Assembly: GCA_963169105.1 (NCBI GenBank)
Contig: OY720633.1
Span: 158,239,780 to 158,303,779, forward strand
Reading direction: 5' to 3'
Source: Ceriagrion tenellum
Taxonomy: Eukaryota > Arthropoda > Insecta > Odonata > Coenagrionidae
Length of the DNA stretch: 64,000 nt
In this document: positions 10,069-22,850 of the stretch, piece by piece
Layout: each line of letters opens with the position of its first letter
Numbering within the stretch: position 1 is the first letter of the stretch
Program-made: the position numbers and the translations under genes
The notes under the pieces: model-generated
Told to the model about the DNA's origin: nothing
Seen by the model: the letters and a program-made list of their open reading frames with translations, nothing else
Databases searched by the model: none

Positions 10069-12777
10069 GGATTGGAGTTCGGCTATAATGCCACTTTACT
10101 GCGAGCCTTCTTGATGAACTGAAGTAGTTGTAATCACAACGGTATAGCTCATATAACGTCAATGTGTCAATAACTGTGTATGAGAAAAAGTCACGATACC
10201 ACACCTCTCACAAAACTTAGCGATATCATCGACTCACGCGCGAGCAGCAGTGCACAGGAACAGTTCAATTATAACGCGAGGAAAATCACGAACACTAGCC
10301 GCGACGATGATTTCCAACGTGCGAAACACGCTTGCATTATGCCCAAGTACACGAGTAGTCAAGAGAGCCTTTAACACCTCCCGAGAAACATCTCCGACGG
10401 ATGCGAGGCCCTGGAACACATCTCTCCTCCGGCGTCAATAAAAAAGAAACCATCCATGGGTACAACTCGGGAGAATATTCCCACACATACACGAGAGGGA
10501 AAATAAGAGGAGGGATTCACAGACCGAGCATCTCAGGCTCGAAGCCCCGGAGTTCCTCGTAAAAGACACTCAGGGAAGGAAGGAAGAATGAAGAGGAAAA
10601 AAAAACAATGTCGGACATATGTCTTTTCATCGCTGGCGCTCCGGGCGGCACCAAAAACCTTGGCAGTCATTTGTCTTTCAACACGGAGCGAACCGAGCAG
10701 CTGCTTAAGAAATATCACCTGCACGGAAGAGAAGAGAGAGAGGAATGGTGACTGATGCACTCAAGGAGCCATATAGCTTTCAAAATGTAATTTTTACTCC
10801 CCCCCGTCCGTTTATAAGTGAAAAAGAGCGAGGGATGCTAAGGGGACGGGGGAGAATAAAAGAGTATGTGCATGGGTACACACATCGGAAACGTTCCGGG
10901 AGACTTGCAAAGGAAAGGGTTCGGTAGGTGCTCTCGGGGAAGGAGAGGCTAAAAGACCCGCGGGTCTCTCTTTTTTTCGTGGGAGTGGTGAGAGGAGTCA
11001 GACCAGAAGACGGGCGGGAGGCGAAGGGAGGAAACAGGCGTAAGAACTCGGAGCGGACCGCATGTTATAAGTTATTACGTCGTCCTTGGTAAGAGCGAGG
11101 CACTCACTCATTCTCCCCCACACACACGCACATGCACAAAAGGCCTTTTGTGTTTTTCGCGGCATTTGTCACACCCCTTCAAAGGCTGTCTCATCAGCCG
11201 GAATCATTGAGCCACGGAGCAGATTTCCTCGCCGGCAAGCGGACGCGTCGGGCAGGGCGCGACATGGCAGTCCGTCAACGTAATAATCCCGCCGCTGACG
11301 GAAAATTTAAAATACGCTCCTCACGACGGATCCCGGCGCCGAAAAAACGCGCATACGGTCCGAGCTTAACATTCGAGATTAGCGAGGCGAGACCAAAAAA
11401 ATGACGAGGACTTCCCAGATGGGAGAGTGAGGGAGTAACACGGGAGGGAGTGTGTGCGCCTAATACCTGCAGCCCGTCCCATTTTTCCTCTCTTTCCAAT
11501 GACATATTATGACGGAGGAGTGTCGACTCCCGAATGGGCACGGTAATTCACGCGCCCGTAGTCACCAAGAAACTTCCCACGATGCCGTACGCGACGCAGG
11601 CACATTGATATATTTTTCAATAAATAATCATGCTCACCAATCATAGTCAAGCAACTGATGTCAGCTAAAGCGATAATACAACGGACAGAGAAGTTTCTCT
11701 CCACGAATTTCTAGAGTTAATATTAAAACCTCAAGCCTATGTGCTGCGCTATGCAGTCCTATCAATTTTCCGTTATAAAGTCAGTCACCAACATCATTCA
11801 AAAATCGATTTAGTTACTTAGGAATAATTTATAAGTAATTTATTTTGGCATAACTTCATATGAAGTTAAAGATTAACATATTAACGCTCAAAACGTCTTT
11901 GGTATTCTCACAACGAAACTACCCCGCCATTACGGAGGTATATACATGTCCCTTAGGTATTTACTTCATTTTTACACGAAATTATGAAACTAAAAACCTG
12001 TAGATATCAACACACTACAAGATAAACACATTGAATGAATCCATAATTCAAAACGCAATTGTACACATGTACTACTAATTTAGAAATGTCATAATTCTAC
12101 CGAAGAATTTTTGCCTAAGATGAGTAGCACTGATTATACCTATTCTAAAATGCAGAAAGTCACGTGCTTCGTACCCACAGAGGTCACTGTACGGGGGAAA
12201 TACTATGACAATGTAAGTACTACACACTTGATTTATTATGAAGATATTTACATGACATGTAAATGACAAAACAGAAATAACCCAGTGACTTAAGGAGCAC
12301 TGTAAACAGAGATAGGAACATGATCACAAAAACTCAATACAGAAGCCTTTTCTCTAGAATCATTTATTTTTTTCCCTTTTCATTAATTTCAATACAGTCT
12401 TTCACTTATAGATTGGATAAAAAAATTTACACCCAGGAGTGGCGCCTGACTTTCACATTCTCTGGTAAACTCAAACTTTACATGGAGTCGGAAGCCTTAA
12501 TTGAATACGATCACAGAATTGCGACAAAGGCAATGCAAAACACAAAGTCGCCCAAATCGATAGCCGATTTTATTTCAATAAAATCTGCATTGACTGCCCA
12601 GTAATTGGATAGCATTGTCACAATATGCGGAGGAACAGTAGCTTTAACAACAAACAGTGAGCAATTCGATTTTCACGAGAGACGGATATAATATGAAAAG
12701 TGAAAGCAATGAAAGGGATGTTTTGCTTTTATAAGCTACACTCTTCATGATGATAGCGAGGGAGAGGGGGGAGGGGA
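10069..12777. other. no feature recognised
   Basis: Unique-looking DNA, GC-richer at 10500-11550 and AT-rich after 11700. Overlapping 60-90 codon frames on both strands around 11086-11541 carry no motif. Confidence 0.55.
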
Positions 12778-12787
12778 GGGGGGGGGG
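12778..12787. repeat. G10 homopolymer in a G/A tract
   Basis: Run of 10 G at the end of a GAGGGAGAGGGGGGAGGGGA-like stretch beginning about 12758. Confidence 0.95.
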
Positions 12788-15229
12788 AGACGAGACGTAC
12801 GGCGCCATGCTGTTTTTATTGCCCCTGTATAAGCTTCCAAAACTGACCGAATGAATTCAGGAAGCATAGGATAGGAAAAATGGTAGCGTTGAGAGCCTCG
12901 TACAGAGGTGAAGAGAAACAATCGTGCGTTCCTATGCGGCGATAATTTCCAAGGAGTTTTAACGGGATGAACGCAAGTTTAGTACCTAAGGGTTGCCAAA
13001 CACAGGGCGGCTTGGGATATTGCTACCCGTATTTTCGACGAAATGCTCGAGAGTGAACATCAAAACTATCGTCGGGACCATACAATTGTGCCATTTGATA
13101 GCACGCCGTTTTAATGGCGCCTCTCGTGTCCCCTCACTCTCTCCAAATTCAACTGCAGCGGTCTCCACCAATGCAAGAGCGGCGATCGTGTGTGCATACG
13201 GTTTCGCTCCGTGACTCCAGGAGGGCCTCGCCAAAGCACTCGCCAGAGGAAATTATTAAATTCAATGAAAATGCCACCATTTAATCCGGGAGGATCATTT
13301 ATTGAGAGCGTTGACCGCAATTGTGGAATTGGATAGGGTTTTCGCGAAAAGCGTTCACGTGGGAGTTTTTTTTTTTTTGGCTTCGATCCACACGCTGATT
13401 CCGTTTTGAGATTTCGTCTTCATTTTTTTAAATCGAGGCCAATAGAATATTTTTTGCAATTCCCAAAAAAATCATATTCCATGCATCAGTGGGTATATAT
13501 TCCCGCAGATTCACGGATTTTTGACGATGGCTCCATTGACAATCACATGACGCCAATCGTGAGCGAGTTTCAAAGGGCTGTCTTTTTTATCGGATGATAA
13601 TACTCCAATGCACATGGAGCAGAAGAGAGGCACTAGTGCGAAATGCATTTCTCATGACATTTACCAAAGCGAAAGTGTTATCTTAATTTGTTGAGGACAG
13701 CTTTCATTTCGCAATCGTCGACGTAAGCAGTGAAAAGTTGTCCAACTCTTAAATTTAAGGAAAGGGCCTTTAGAATTAATAACCGGTGAAATGATATAGT
13801 AATCTCTCAACTAGGTTATTGCTTTATCACCCAGCGAAGTAATTTTAAGTAAATTTTTTATACATAAATCGGCTAAACTCCCAACAGAAAATATGTATGA
13901 CAGCATATGCAAGTTCTGCAACTCTCGGACGCCATAGGTTAAGAACATAACAGATTTTGCGCGTGGCATGAAAGTGAGGTCATTCAAAAAATAAACGCCG
14001 TCCATCATTTAACAAAAAATTACGACCCCATCCGGACACGATACACTCTATTGGAATGGAGATTAATTACTCTTGAATGGATATGCAGATGAATTATGTA
14101 GGTTGACCGCCACCTTCAGATGGGCTAGGCAAACAAAATTCAAGGTGGCCTTGGGGATTGTAACCACAAAAACACAACCTTGAATTTGCATAAAAATGAC
14201 ACCCTTTCCCCTTGATCAAGCTAAATTATTAATTTATTCTCATCATACATACGACAATAAACACGAACTAAACTCCACTTTCCATTCGAAACAAATAGAA
14301 GCCTCATTGAAAAGATGTCGATGTAAATAAGAGGGAGTCCAGCAAAGGTGGTACATTACATGAATAAATATACCAGTCTAAGAGTTAGAATTTCTCACAA
14401 GCTACAACTTTGAATTGGATTGAATCATTATTTATAAGAATATATTTAAAAATTCGTTGTAGTTATTGATCGTCTACTTCATAAGTTTCGTTTCTCCAAA
14501 AACGATTTTATAAACATAAGTAACTCATTAAAGCACTTGTTATGCGAGTAACTTAAAACGTAGGAGAAGTTAGAAGATGCCACTTATTTATCATTAACAA
14601 TTAATAAACCATTATACAAAAAACAATCACAAAAACCGCTGTTGAAAAAATATAATTAATTACAAGAATTACACATGAAGCCGTAAAAATATTTAAAAAA
14701 AATATTCCCATACAGAGTACCACTCGATGATCAACAATCTGACGTTTGCTCTCAAGTCACACCGCGGAGTAAAGAACGCATATTTATTACCTAATCCTCA
14801 GCATTAATGATTAAGAGATGCATAACTGCAGTAAGAACAGGGGGTATAATTAAAACGACCCGAGCCCTAAAATGAAGGCTTAGGTCTGCATAAGAAATAT
14901 ATTTTCCCCAGCGAGACTTTCAGCGGTTCTGGCTGCGGTACTGCGGTTCGGGCTTGATATTGCAATAGAGATCAAAATTATAGGCCTGAAAACTTAACTC
15001 GTGGCTAGAGATGGTCTGCAGTCTGATGTGATAGTTTGGCCATAGTGACAGCATATTTTCCGTCTTTCACCGAAGTTGGACCCGCTACCATACCCAAGGA
15101 CATAAAGTTAATTAAAGGACTTGATCCATAAACGAGAGGTTTAATTTAAAACTATAGAAACATAGCGAATTTTTGACAACTATAGGATGGTGAGGCACGC
15201 GCGAGGGATGATGTTTGATATCTGGCTAT
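12788..15229. other. no gene; T13 run only
   Basis: AT-rich DNA with a T13 run at 13366-13378. Short frames of 60-80 codons overlap on both strands at 12986-13320 and look like chance. Nothing else recognised. Confidence 0.55.
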
Positions 15230-15560
15230 ACGCATCGTAAAAGTGACTGTATAAAGACGTGGATTTGCTGAAGGCATTCGAGATAGGGGTTTGGAGGAGG
15301 ATAGAAAAGGTGCGGTGGACGGAAAGGAAGACAAACGAGGAAGTGCTTGGTATAGTTTTGGAGGTAAGAAAATTCTGGAGGAGATGAGGAGGTAATGTGA
15401 ATGGATGGAAGAGGTAAGGGAGGGTGAAGGATTAATTAAGGCCGTGATGGACGTAGGAATGTTGGGAAAGCGGGGAATCGAAAGAGATGTTTTATGGACG
15501 GGATGAAGAATTACCTATAGGACCTACGCTGAGATGAAAAACTGAAGAAGGTAATAAGGG
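15230..15560 (+). mobile_element. LINE reverse transcriptase C-terminal relic
   Basis: From 15259 one frame reads LLKAFEIGVWRRIEKVRWTE then RKTNEEVLGIV to a TGA at 15385-15387. After a frame change it continues with EGEGLIKAVMDVGMLGKRGI and, past another stop, TYRTYAEMKN. The order LEAFEMW-WRR---W-ER-TNEEVL, then G-L---V--G--GKRG, then Y--MK is typical of the tail of a LINE polyprotein after the polymerase domain. Several stops and at least one frameshift show it is dead. The upstream polymerase is missing. It belongs to a different lineage from the fragments at 9.7 and 22.6 kb, because the motif spacing and residues differ. Confidence 0.75.
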
Positions 15561-18070
15561 CTTTCAATTTTTACAAAAATTCCAATGGATTTTTATAGAC
15601 TTCCACTTAAAACTACCATAAATGGTATATTATTTAACAGTAATAACAATACATACGCGTTGAGAGGGCTCGAATTAAGGCACAAGCAGCAACGTAAATA
15701 TGCTGTAATGCTTTGAGAGAAGCACAAATTTAAATCTCAAAACGTATACGGGAGAGTCGTTCGAACCATAATATTTTGAAGTATGAACCACGAGTTTTGT
15801 ACGGATTTTCTTTATTCCTCGCCTTCGGAAATGATATGTTTACATGCGTAATCACAAAGGAATCACCGCCAAGGCAAAACTATACACGGAATGGTTCTCA
15901 GCTTTGCCCACACCCACGATCGGTGCTGGTAAAAACATCTCTGGAAAGCGAATTCTCCACGTAGGAGCGAGCCAACAATCTCATGAGGACACCAGTCAGC
16001 TACGTAAGACGGAGAAGAGATTGAGGAAAGATCTAGGTCTTTCCGGCTTGCGGTACTCCTTATCGGAGACCGAGCTCCTCCGTATATGGATCATTTGCGC
16101 TTCCCTTGCGCCTGCCCCACCCCCTGCACCAGTCTCTCTCCAAGGAGGGGAGGAAGGAGCGGTCGACACAGCCATCGGATTGACGCAGATTCCTCGACTC
16201 CACGTCCTAGTCCTTCCGGCGCTCGGAATACTTAATTTTTTTCTCTCTTTGCGACAAATGCATGCCACCGTAACCCGTCGGAGGAGTCATAATTTTTTTC
16301 CAACCGCCAAGGATTTTGATAGCCAGAGGCCATAACGTTAGAAAATATTTTTTTCTTGAATTCCAAAAGTTATCAGAATTTTCTCTATAAAAAGCTAGCG
16401 TAATACCAGAGAGTATGATGATGGCACACATTTCAAGGCAAAGGATTTTTTTAATTCAACATGATAGTCTAACGTTTACTTTTCTGGGTCAATGCAGAAA
16501 CTGGCGAGTTTGTGGAGTGACAGATGATGTTTAAAAGCGACTGGTGAACCCACTTTCGCCTCTGAGAATGGATGAGTTTTAAATATAAGAGTCCTAGAAA
16601 TCATCCCGAAGAGAAAATTGCAGACTTTAAAATTTAATCAAAAAGGGAGAGGTTAAACGCGATTAAGATGATGTTACGTGTATAAAATACAGATACCATA
16701 AGAGTGGCTATTGGGGCCATATGAAACCGGCTAGCATAAAGATAACCCTATGAACTTTTCAAGACGAATTCATGCTGTTATTTTGGCCGAGAGAAAATGT
16801 TACAATCAATATCAAGGGATAAAGCAGTTCAAAAAGCCATCTTTGCAAATTTAATTATCTCACGGAGACATAAATGCAAATTACCTTCGAGAGGAAGCAG
16901 TAAGCGTTCGACACACAAAAGATTGGTGTACTCACATTTCTATGACAGCACATCAGGGCAGAGGGCATCACCACACCATAATATGTAATTTTAAAATACA
17001 CTCGTATATAAAACTCAAAAGTATGAATCAGTAAATAGAATCAGTCACGAATCAAGTCCAGATTACTTCGGCTTCGACAATTAGTTCTTTCCAGCGTATC
17101 AAATCAGTATGTGCCACGAGCAGGGTGATTTTGATATAAAGACAAAATTAGCTTTACTTTGAATTCATATACCTGAGAAAAAATTAGTTTCAAAACCTCC
17201 GCATTTCGCAGTGCAAGGGAAAACGCATCAAATCCTGAACACCGCGTCGGCTCGGCGGAAAGATGACTCCAGGAAGCCTCCCACGATTGGAGCCAAACAG
17301 CGGGAATCACGCGGGAACTTCCTCGTCGATCTCTTGCCGAGGCGAGATTTTTGACCCGCAGACATATTAAAAGGCAACCATCGATATTTTTCGCACATGG
17401 GAGTGTTCGACCAAATGACCCGATTAACCAACCGGCTGAAATAATGCCAATAGCAGCATTTCCGAGGCGTCCGACCGCCGCGGACACCTCTCTACCAAGT
17501 ACTCCGCGACCAATCTCTGAGAGCAAACGATTCCTACCGCCATCAAATGAGAGGTTTTACGTCGGCTCACGACCAAAGCATACGTGTTATAATGAGACGG
17601 ATTTCTCGGCGCTAAAAACACACACTTAGAGAGAGGCGTCGAAATGAGGGAGGAGAAAAACACACAGATTTACATGGAAATCGAACGAGAGAAACCTGCC
17701 ATACCGGTTATTCCCCATCCCATTTATTTTTTAATGAAAGATATTTCATATGCAAGCACACGCAACACGCCGGGAGTCCCACTTCTTTTAACAGCCCTTG
17801 CAGAGCTATTCGGGAATCATCAATGCAAGCGATGGGAAAGAGAATGACCGGCTTAAAATGGGGAATGAAATGACGCCCGAGAGTGGGCACCTCACATGAG
17901 AGAGCCGGGGTTCGACGGTCAGGGCGTTGTCTTGCAGACCCTTAAGTGCTAACAAGCGAGCTAATCCACAATTTTGAAACACAAAACAATGCGGGTAATT
18001 GAGGCGAGTATTTCATTTCAGTTCATGCGCCGTTCTATAGTAAAATTAATCCGTTATCCGAAACTTAATT
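15561..18070. other. no feature recognised
   Basis: AT-rich with a GC-richer patch at 16040-16210. A plus-strand frame of 163 codons (15844-16335) has no recognisable domain, start context or codon signal, and is not called as a gene. Confidence 0.5.
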
Positions 18071-18126
18071 ATGTAGAATGAAGTTGGCTGAACTTACGAT
18101 GTAGAATGAAGTTAGCAGAACTTATT
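18071..18126 (+). repeat. 28-bp tandem duplication
   Basis: Two head-to-tail 28-base units beginning ATGTAGAATGAAGTT, differing at a few positions near their ends. Confidence 0.8.
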
Positions 18127-19199
18127 AACATATATTTGTATGGCATAAATATGTAAAAATTAGTTCTGCGAGCATCACTCTAATACGCCATGCTTATAAA
18201 TCATAGTACTACTTTTGAATTTCAATGGTTAAAATCCATAAAATCAATTGGTAAAGGTAAGTGAAGCTTTCCAAAGACACCGGTGAAGTAAAAAAAACTT
18301 AAAGAAAAACTAAAAGTTTAGATTAAATATTTCCCCATCACACGTTTGCTATTGCAAAGGCGAAATAGTTTCCAGAGATATAGAGGCTTCAGGCTAGTGA
18401 TTTGCAACGATTTTCTCCGGCCATATTCCTAGCGTGCAGGCCGACATTGCAGCGCATCTCTGTCCAAGCTTTGTTCCACTAAGCAATAAATTACATAAAA
18501 ATATAATATAAATTGCGTAGAAGGTAACACTCTCTTGCAAAGACAGCTAAATGTACTTCAACAGGACAGAAAAACGTTAATACGTCGGTTGACGAGCTTA
18601 TCTCAGTCAAATTAGTTGCATACACTCCATTTAAGGCCTGGAATTTCCAAGTTACGCGACCAGAATACTGGCTCCTGATTTGACTACGCTCTTCGGACGC
18701 AGAGAAAAATCGCATCTGTGTCTAGGAAAAACGCAGGGATCCGTCGCTATGAAGCACACATCGGATTCAAAGGAATCACGCTTGGCACAGCGCAGCGGAG
18801 AAATAGGAAGAAAAACGTCCCGTGAGGAGCTGACTTCGTGGAGGGGAATGCGTAAGCTCTAGATACGTAAAGCACGGTCAAAGTTTGTCCTCGACGGATG
18901 CCATGCTGGAGGCAATGCCGGAGCATGTCGGGGAAGATTGGAGACACTAAAAGAAATTTGTAGTATTGTATAAAACATCACAAATGACCGCATGACATGG
19001 CTCACACTCTCAAATAATTGGCAGTATTTTTTCCCTTAAGAGAAGCGTAAACCACAATTTTCCTCATATACTGAATACTCTCTTTTTTGTTGAGGTATCT
19101 GTTTTGGTTGCGGTGTCCATACTTGACCAATCTAGAGCTTTGGGGAACGCCTACAAAAGCCGCCGCCATAGACCAAGCGAGCTGCGGGCGAGCTCTCTA
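18127..19199. other. no feature recognised
   Basis: AT-rich unique DNA without supported genes, RNA boxes or repeats. Confidence 0.55.
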
Positions 19200-19720
19200 G
19201 CTCCCAAGTGGGTAGAGGGGTCGCGCCGCCGCCCGCTGGCATCGTAACATTCGACCACGGCGAGCTTTCTCCTCCTGACACCCGCCCACACAATCCACTC
19301 TTGTCCCCCTTCTGTCCTTTCCCCATCCACATAGAGTCCCCCAAGCCCTCGGCTAAAATTCATTCATTTATTTTTTCTCATCCATCTCCAATTCGCTCCC
19401 TCCCCCTCCTCCTCCACCCCCCCCCCCCCCGCCGCACCCATCCACGGGGTATGTACATTTTTTTATTGACCAAACGCAGAGCCAGCGGACAGGCGAAACG
19501 GCACACAGCGGTAATAAAACGAAAACATCAATTAACGTGATGCAATCGACATGGGCTCGGACAACCGAGGGTCGGGGGAGGAGGGTGGGCGGGGGGGGGG
19601 TGACGGGGGAGGGGGAGGGTGGGCAGATGGAAGAGGAGCGGGCGAGAAAGATAAACTGAAAGATGAAGGAGCAAGGGGTGGGTGGGGCGTTTGTGGGGAT
19701 GCGGACGCCTAATGGCATGA
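19200..19720. repeat. C-rich then G-rich low-complexity block with C16 and G10
   Basis: Pyrimidine-rich to about 19440, including a C16 run (19415-19430), the longest G/C run in the window. Then G-rich, with G10 at 19591-19600 and many shorter G runs to about 19690. The longest minus-strand frame of the window (19368-19931, 187 codons) is mainly a product of this composition, as its poly-glycine stretch over the C16 shows. Confidence 0.8.
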
Positions 19721-21263
19721 CTGGCGGCTTCCGCGGAGATAAACAGCGACGACGCGAGTGAAGCGGGGGCGCAGAGAGGGGAGCGATGAGGTCAATCAAT
19801 GAGGATACATGTGTATGTGAATGTACCCAACACGATCGCGGGAATACATGTATAGATATATGCACGCCAGAATTGCAACTCTTTATAACATTCATAAACA
19901 TATAAGCATAAACAAATGCAAACAATAACATGGGAGGAGGGCCACAGAAAACAACCGAGCATCATAACAGCGCTTTTAATGGACACCGAATCGAATTCAA
20001 ACGAAAAGGAAAAGGGAGAGGGAGAGAGTCGCGGAATGTATTTGTTTCGCGGCTGGACAACGACGGCGTTGATTCCCATAGATTCATTCATTTTTTTGCT
20101 TCCAAGCGTTTGGAGCGAGCACGCGGTTCTGCCGCCAAATTATCCACGTTAAGAGCCGCCGGTGAGTCAACTCGATTATCCGTGCGGGAGGTATGACAAC
20201 AGCACGCGTCGTTTCACGCCGTGCGCATCGTCCGAAAATTTTTGAAACCGAGGCATCCCGAGATTCCAGTTATTCCTGCGTCCCCGATATCCATTTTGCT
20301 GATAGCGGTGACAGATCCCTGAGCCATCAGAATGATGAAACGGTTCAAGGGGGACTTAACTTCCGACTCCATTGGACGGGGAGGTCAAGCAAGGACACTT
20401 CACCCGAGGGCTCTATCCTCAAAAATAAAATCAGTCACCCGACATGCGCGTGGAAAATTCACCTCTAAATTTCGTGAATAATCCAGGACATATGGCTCTG
20501 AGCATGGTCCGATAGTATCGCATGCTCATCGGCATGGTGACAATCACAGTTTAGAGCGTTATTGACAAAACGAGGCGCATATGAGAGCGAGCAAATAGTA
20601 TGCGGAATCGTTTCTCACAATAAACATTTCGGCGAATGTGACAGATATAACATGGCGTGCTTGAATATTGAAATCGATCACCTGTAAATCCAAGTCACAG
20701 TCGAGTGATAGACGCGAAGAATAGGTAGGTGGAAGCAAGTCAGTTCGGCGAAACTCATTAAATGCCCTTTTAACAGTTAGTTTGCTGATTTGCTAACAAA
20801 ATGGAAAAGCGTTTGGGGAGAGGAGCTATTTTCAGGAGTATTGTGAGAGTCAATTCACCTAAGTTTCCCCATATATCCCCATAAACCTTCATGAAAAAGA
20901 ATGGAAAATTTTGTCTTGAAAACAACGTAAGCGAATAACATATTTGGAGGTTCACTCTTGAATTAATATCTCACCGAAGTTAGATGTGAATGAATTCAAT
21001 TCCTCGCAGAAAGCTTAAATGTTCACATGGTCTCATTAAATATCAAACCTGACATTTCCAAGACCATATACAAAAGAGTAAACATCAAACCGCATTTACA
21101 ACGTCACATTACGCAAATACTTAGACACAAAATATTAATGAATTCACGGCAGTTGATTACATGAAATTCCATCTTTAAAGAAAGTGAACGAAATAGACAC
21201 ACAACATAAGTTTTGAAGAGCGAGCAGACCGTCTAGAAACATCCATGCACCACTCTCTTTTTC
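19721..21263. other. no gene; one good-looking isolated splice donor
   Basis: Mixed DNA. CCG|GTGAGT at 20161/20162 matches the donor consensus at the end of a GC-richer stretch, but no partner acceptor or coding frame supports an exon. No other feature seen. Confidence 0.5.
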
Positions 21264-21360
21264 TTGGGCTGCTTACTTTACGGATGCGAGGACCAAACTT
21301 ACATAACCTTTGAACGGCTCGAGCTCCAATGCATGTTAGGTGCACGAATACCAGCAGGGA
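21264..21360 (+). mobile_element. possible very short LINE relic
   Basis: The plus-strand frame reads GCLLYGCEDQTYITFERLEL then QCMLGARIPAG. LLYGCE...(R)LE...C is a motif of the post-polymerase region in several LINE families. Only about 30 codons resemble it and conserved residues downstream are missing, so the assignment is tentative. Confidence 0.3.
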
Positions 21361-22472
21361 ATGACCTCATGCTCGTAAAAAATGTCATGGAGGAAACTCA
21401 TCATAATTTTCACTCCCTATCATCTCTCTCCATTCCACGCACGCACTCAAGTCGAACGCACAGCAAGAGCCGCTCACACGGAATGAAGACGTTTCTTCAA
21501 AATTTAGGGATGGCGAAAGAGAGGAGAAGTCAGATAACAGCAGACCCCGGCTGGAATTTACGACTCGGAGCTGTTTAAAAAGGAAACGACGCCGGAGATA
21601 AGTAGAGCTCCCTCCTTAAAAAAATAACAAGAAAAACTCTCTAAAAAATTCTTTAACGATTACATTTTTGAAAAGAGTCAACAATCAATCAGGCCCCGAT
21701 TCATCATCCGCTATTTTATGCGATCGTCCAATCCTTTCTCCTCATTCACAACATGTCTTAAAAATCTTTTAGCGCCTTCCCATCGCTCTGCACAGCTTTG
21801 CGTCGCCCATCGGAGCAGACTGGGAGGGAAGGAAACAAGGCATCCAAGTCGGGGGCGTGGAATAGCTGGAAAGAAACTAAAGTATTCGCAATGGATTACT
21901 TCAGCTCATTATTTTTATCGTAAAATATATACCGCTTGGAAGCGGTATTAGGTCAAATCTCAATAGGCACGATTTATTCTTGCAACTTCATTGTTCAAAA
22001 ATAACCAAGACCTTAAAAAAATGGAGGTAAAAAGCTTTATTATTATGCAGGAGAGGGGGGGCTGGGCGTAAAATTTTGCCCCGCGGCACTAAAATAGTTG
22101 GTTACGGCCTCGTTCTCACCTCTGGCTCGGAGGCCACTCGGACGAGCGTACCTCCGCCAGACAGCGGCAATCCTCGCCTCCTCGCCCCGTCCCGGAAAAA
22201 AAAAATAAATCCCTACTTTTTCCACTTCGATCTATCTCTCTCTTCTCCCCGAGTCGACTTTTATGATCGAGTTAGTTCGCGGAGCGTTCGCCTACCTCTC
22301 TAGCTACGAATCTGACCTCCTCTACGCTTCGTCCCAACCCCCGAAAGGTTCACCCCACTCACGAAATATTACCGACTCTTCTTCCTACTCCACCTCCAAA
22401 CACCTTCCCACCCTTTCCGCCCCTCGAGCCAATTCACCATCGTTTCGCCCACATCCAACGAGCCCGTACCCT
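21361..22472. other. no feature recognised
   Basis: Mixed DNA, C-rich at 22300-22470. Open frames up to about 100 codons are motif-free. Confidence 0.5.
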
Positions 22473-22506
22473 CATCCATATCTAGGAACACACATCCATA
22501 TCTAGG
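22473..22506 (+). repeat. 20-bp period partial tandem repeat
   Basis: CATCCATATCTAGG occurs at 22473-22486 and 22493-22506, exactly 20 bases apart. It lies just beyond the 3' end of the minus-strand LINE relic, where some LINE families carry short terminal tandem repeats. Confidence 0.7.
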
Positions 22507-22552
22507 GGTAGGCAGAGTCAAAAAGTTTCACTCATAAATACATTTTGCACAC

Positions 22553-22850
22553 CTAGCTCTGCTTCAATAATTTCCTCCATACTGTCCTATCTTTTCAAAC
22601 CTCTTTTGCTTCATTTACCCGCATACACTGCTTCATACACGCCCTCCTGTTTGTAAGACTTCTAACATTCCTCCTCCTAAGGATTTCCTCAACCACATTC
22701 AACCACAACTTTCTCGACGTACCTCTACCTCTCGCACGATTCATTTCACTCCCATATATCTGTTTCGTTATTCGACTCTCATCCATTCTCTCAACATGGC
22801 CAAACTAACGAAGAACACTCCTTTCATATATGTCCATTACTGGAGCATCT
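22553..22850 (-). mobile_element. LINE reverse transcriptase C-terminal relic
   Basis: Minus-strand reading from about 22850: DAPVMDIYERSVLR, a stop where Trp is expected, FGHVERMDESRITKQIYGSE, RARGRGTSRKLWLNVVEEIL, RRRNVRSLTNRRACM, NEAKEV, a TGA where Cys is expected, KDRTVWRKLLKQS and a stop (22553-22555). The RW(F)GHVERMDE...RGRG..R..W...V.E.L...EAKEVCKDR..WR order is the classic tail of a large group of animal LINEs. Exactly two point-mutation stops (TGG to TAG, TGC or TGT to TGA) interrupt an otherwise continuous frame of about 99 codons, so decay is modest. The element is strongly 5'-truncated; no polymerase domain remains. Confidence 0.85.

Noticed and set aside
15844..16335. 163-codon plus-strand open frame
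   Set aside because: No recognisable motif, an overlapping minus-strand frame of similar quality, and length within chance expectation for this much DNA.
17905..17925. GGGGTTCGACGGTC, resembling a B box
   Set aside because: No A box upstream and no acceptor pairing.
19368..19931. 187-codon minus-strand open frame, the longest in the window
   Set aside because: It spans the C16 and G-rich low-complexity block, includes a poly-glycine stretch from the homopolymer and proline/serine-rich filler, and has no domain or splice support.
20161..20167. GGTGAGT splice-donor consensus
   Set aside because: Isolated. A 7-base match is expected several times by chance in this much DNA, and no exon or acceptor supports it.
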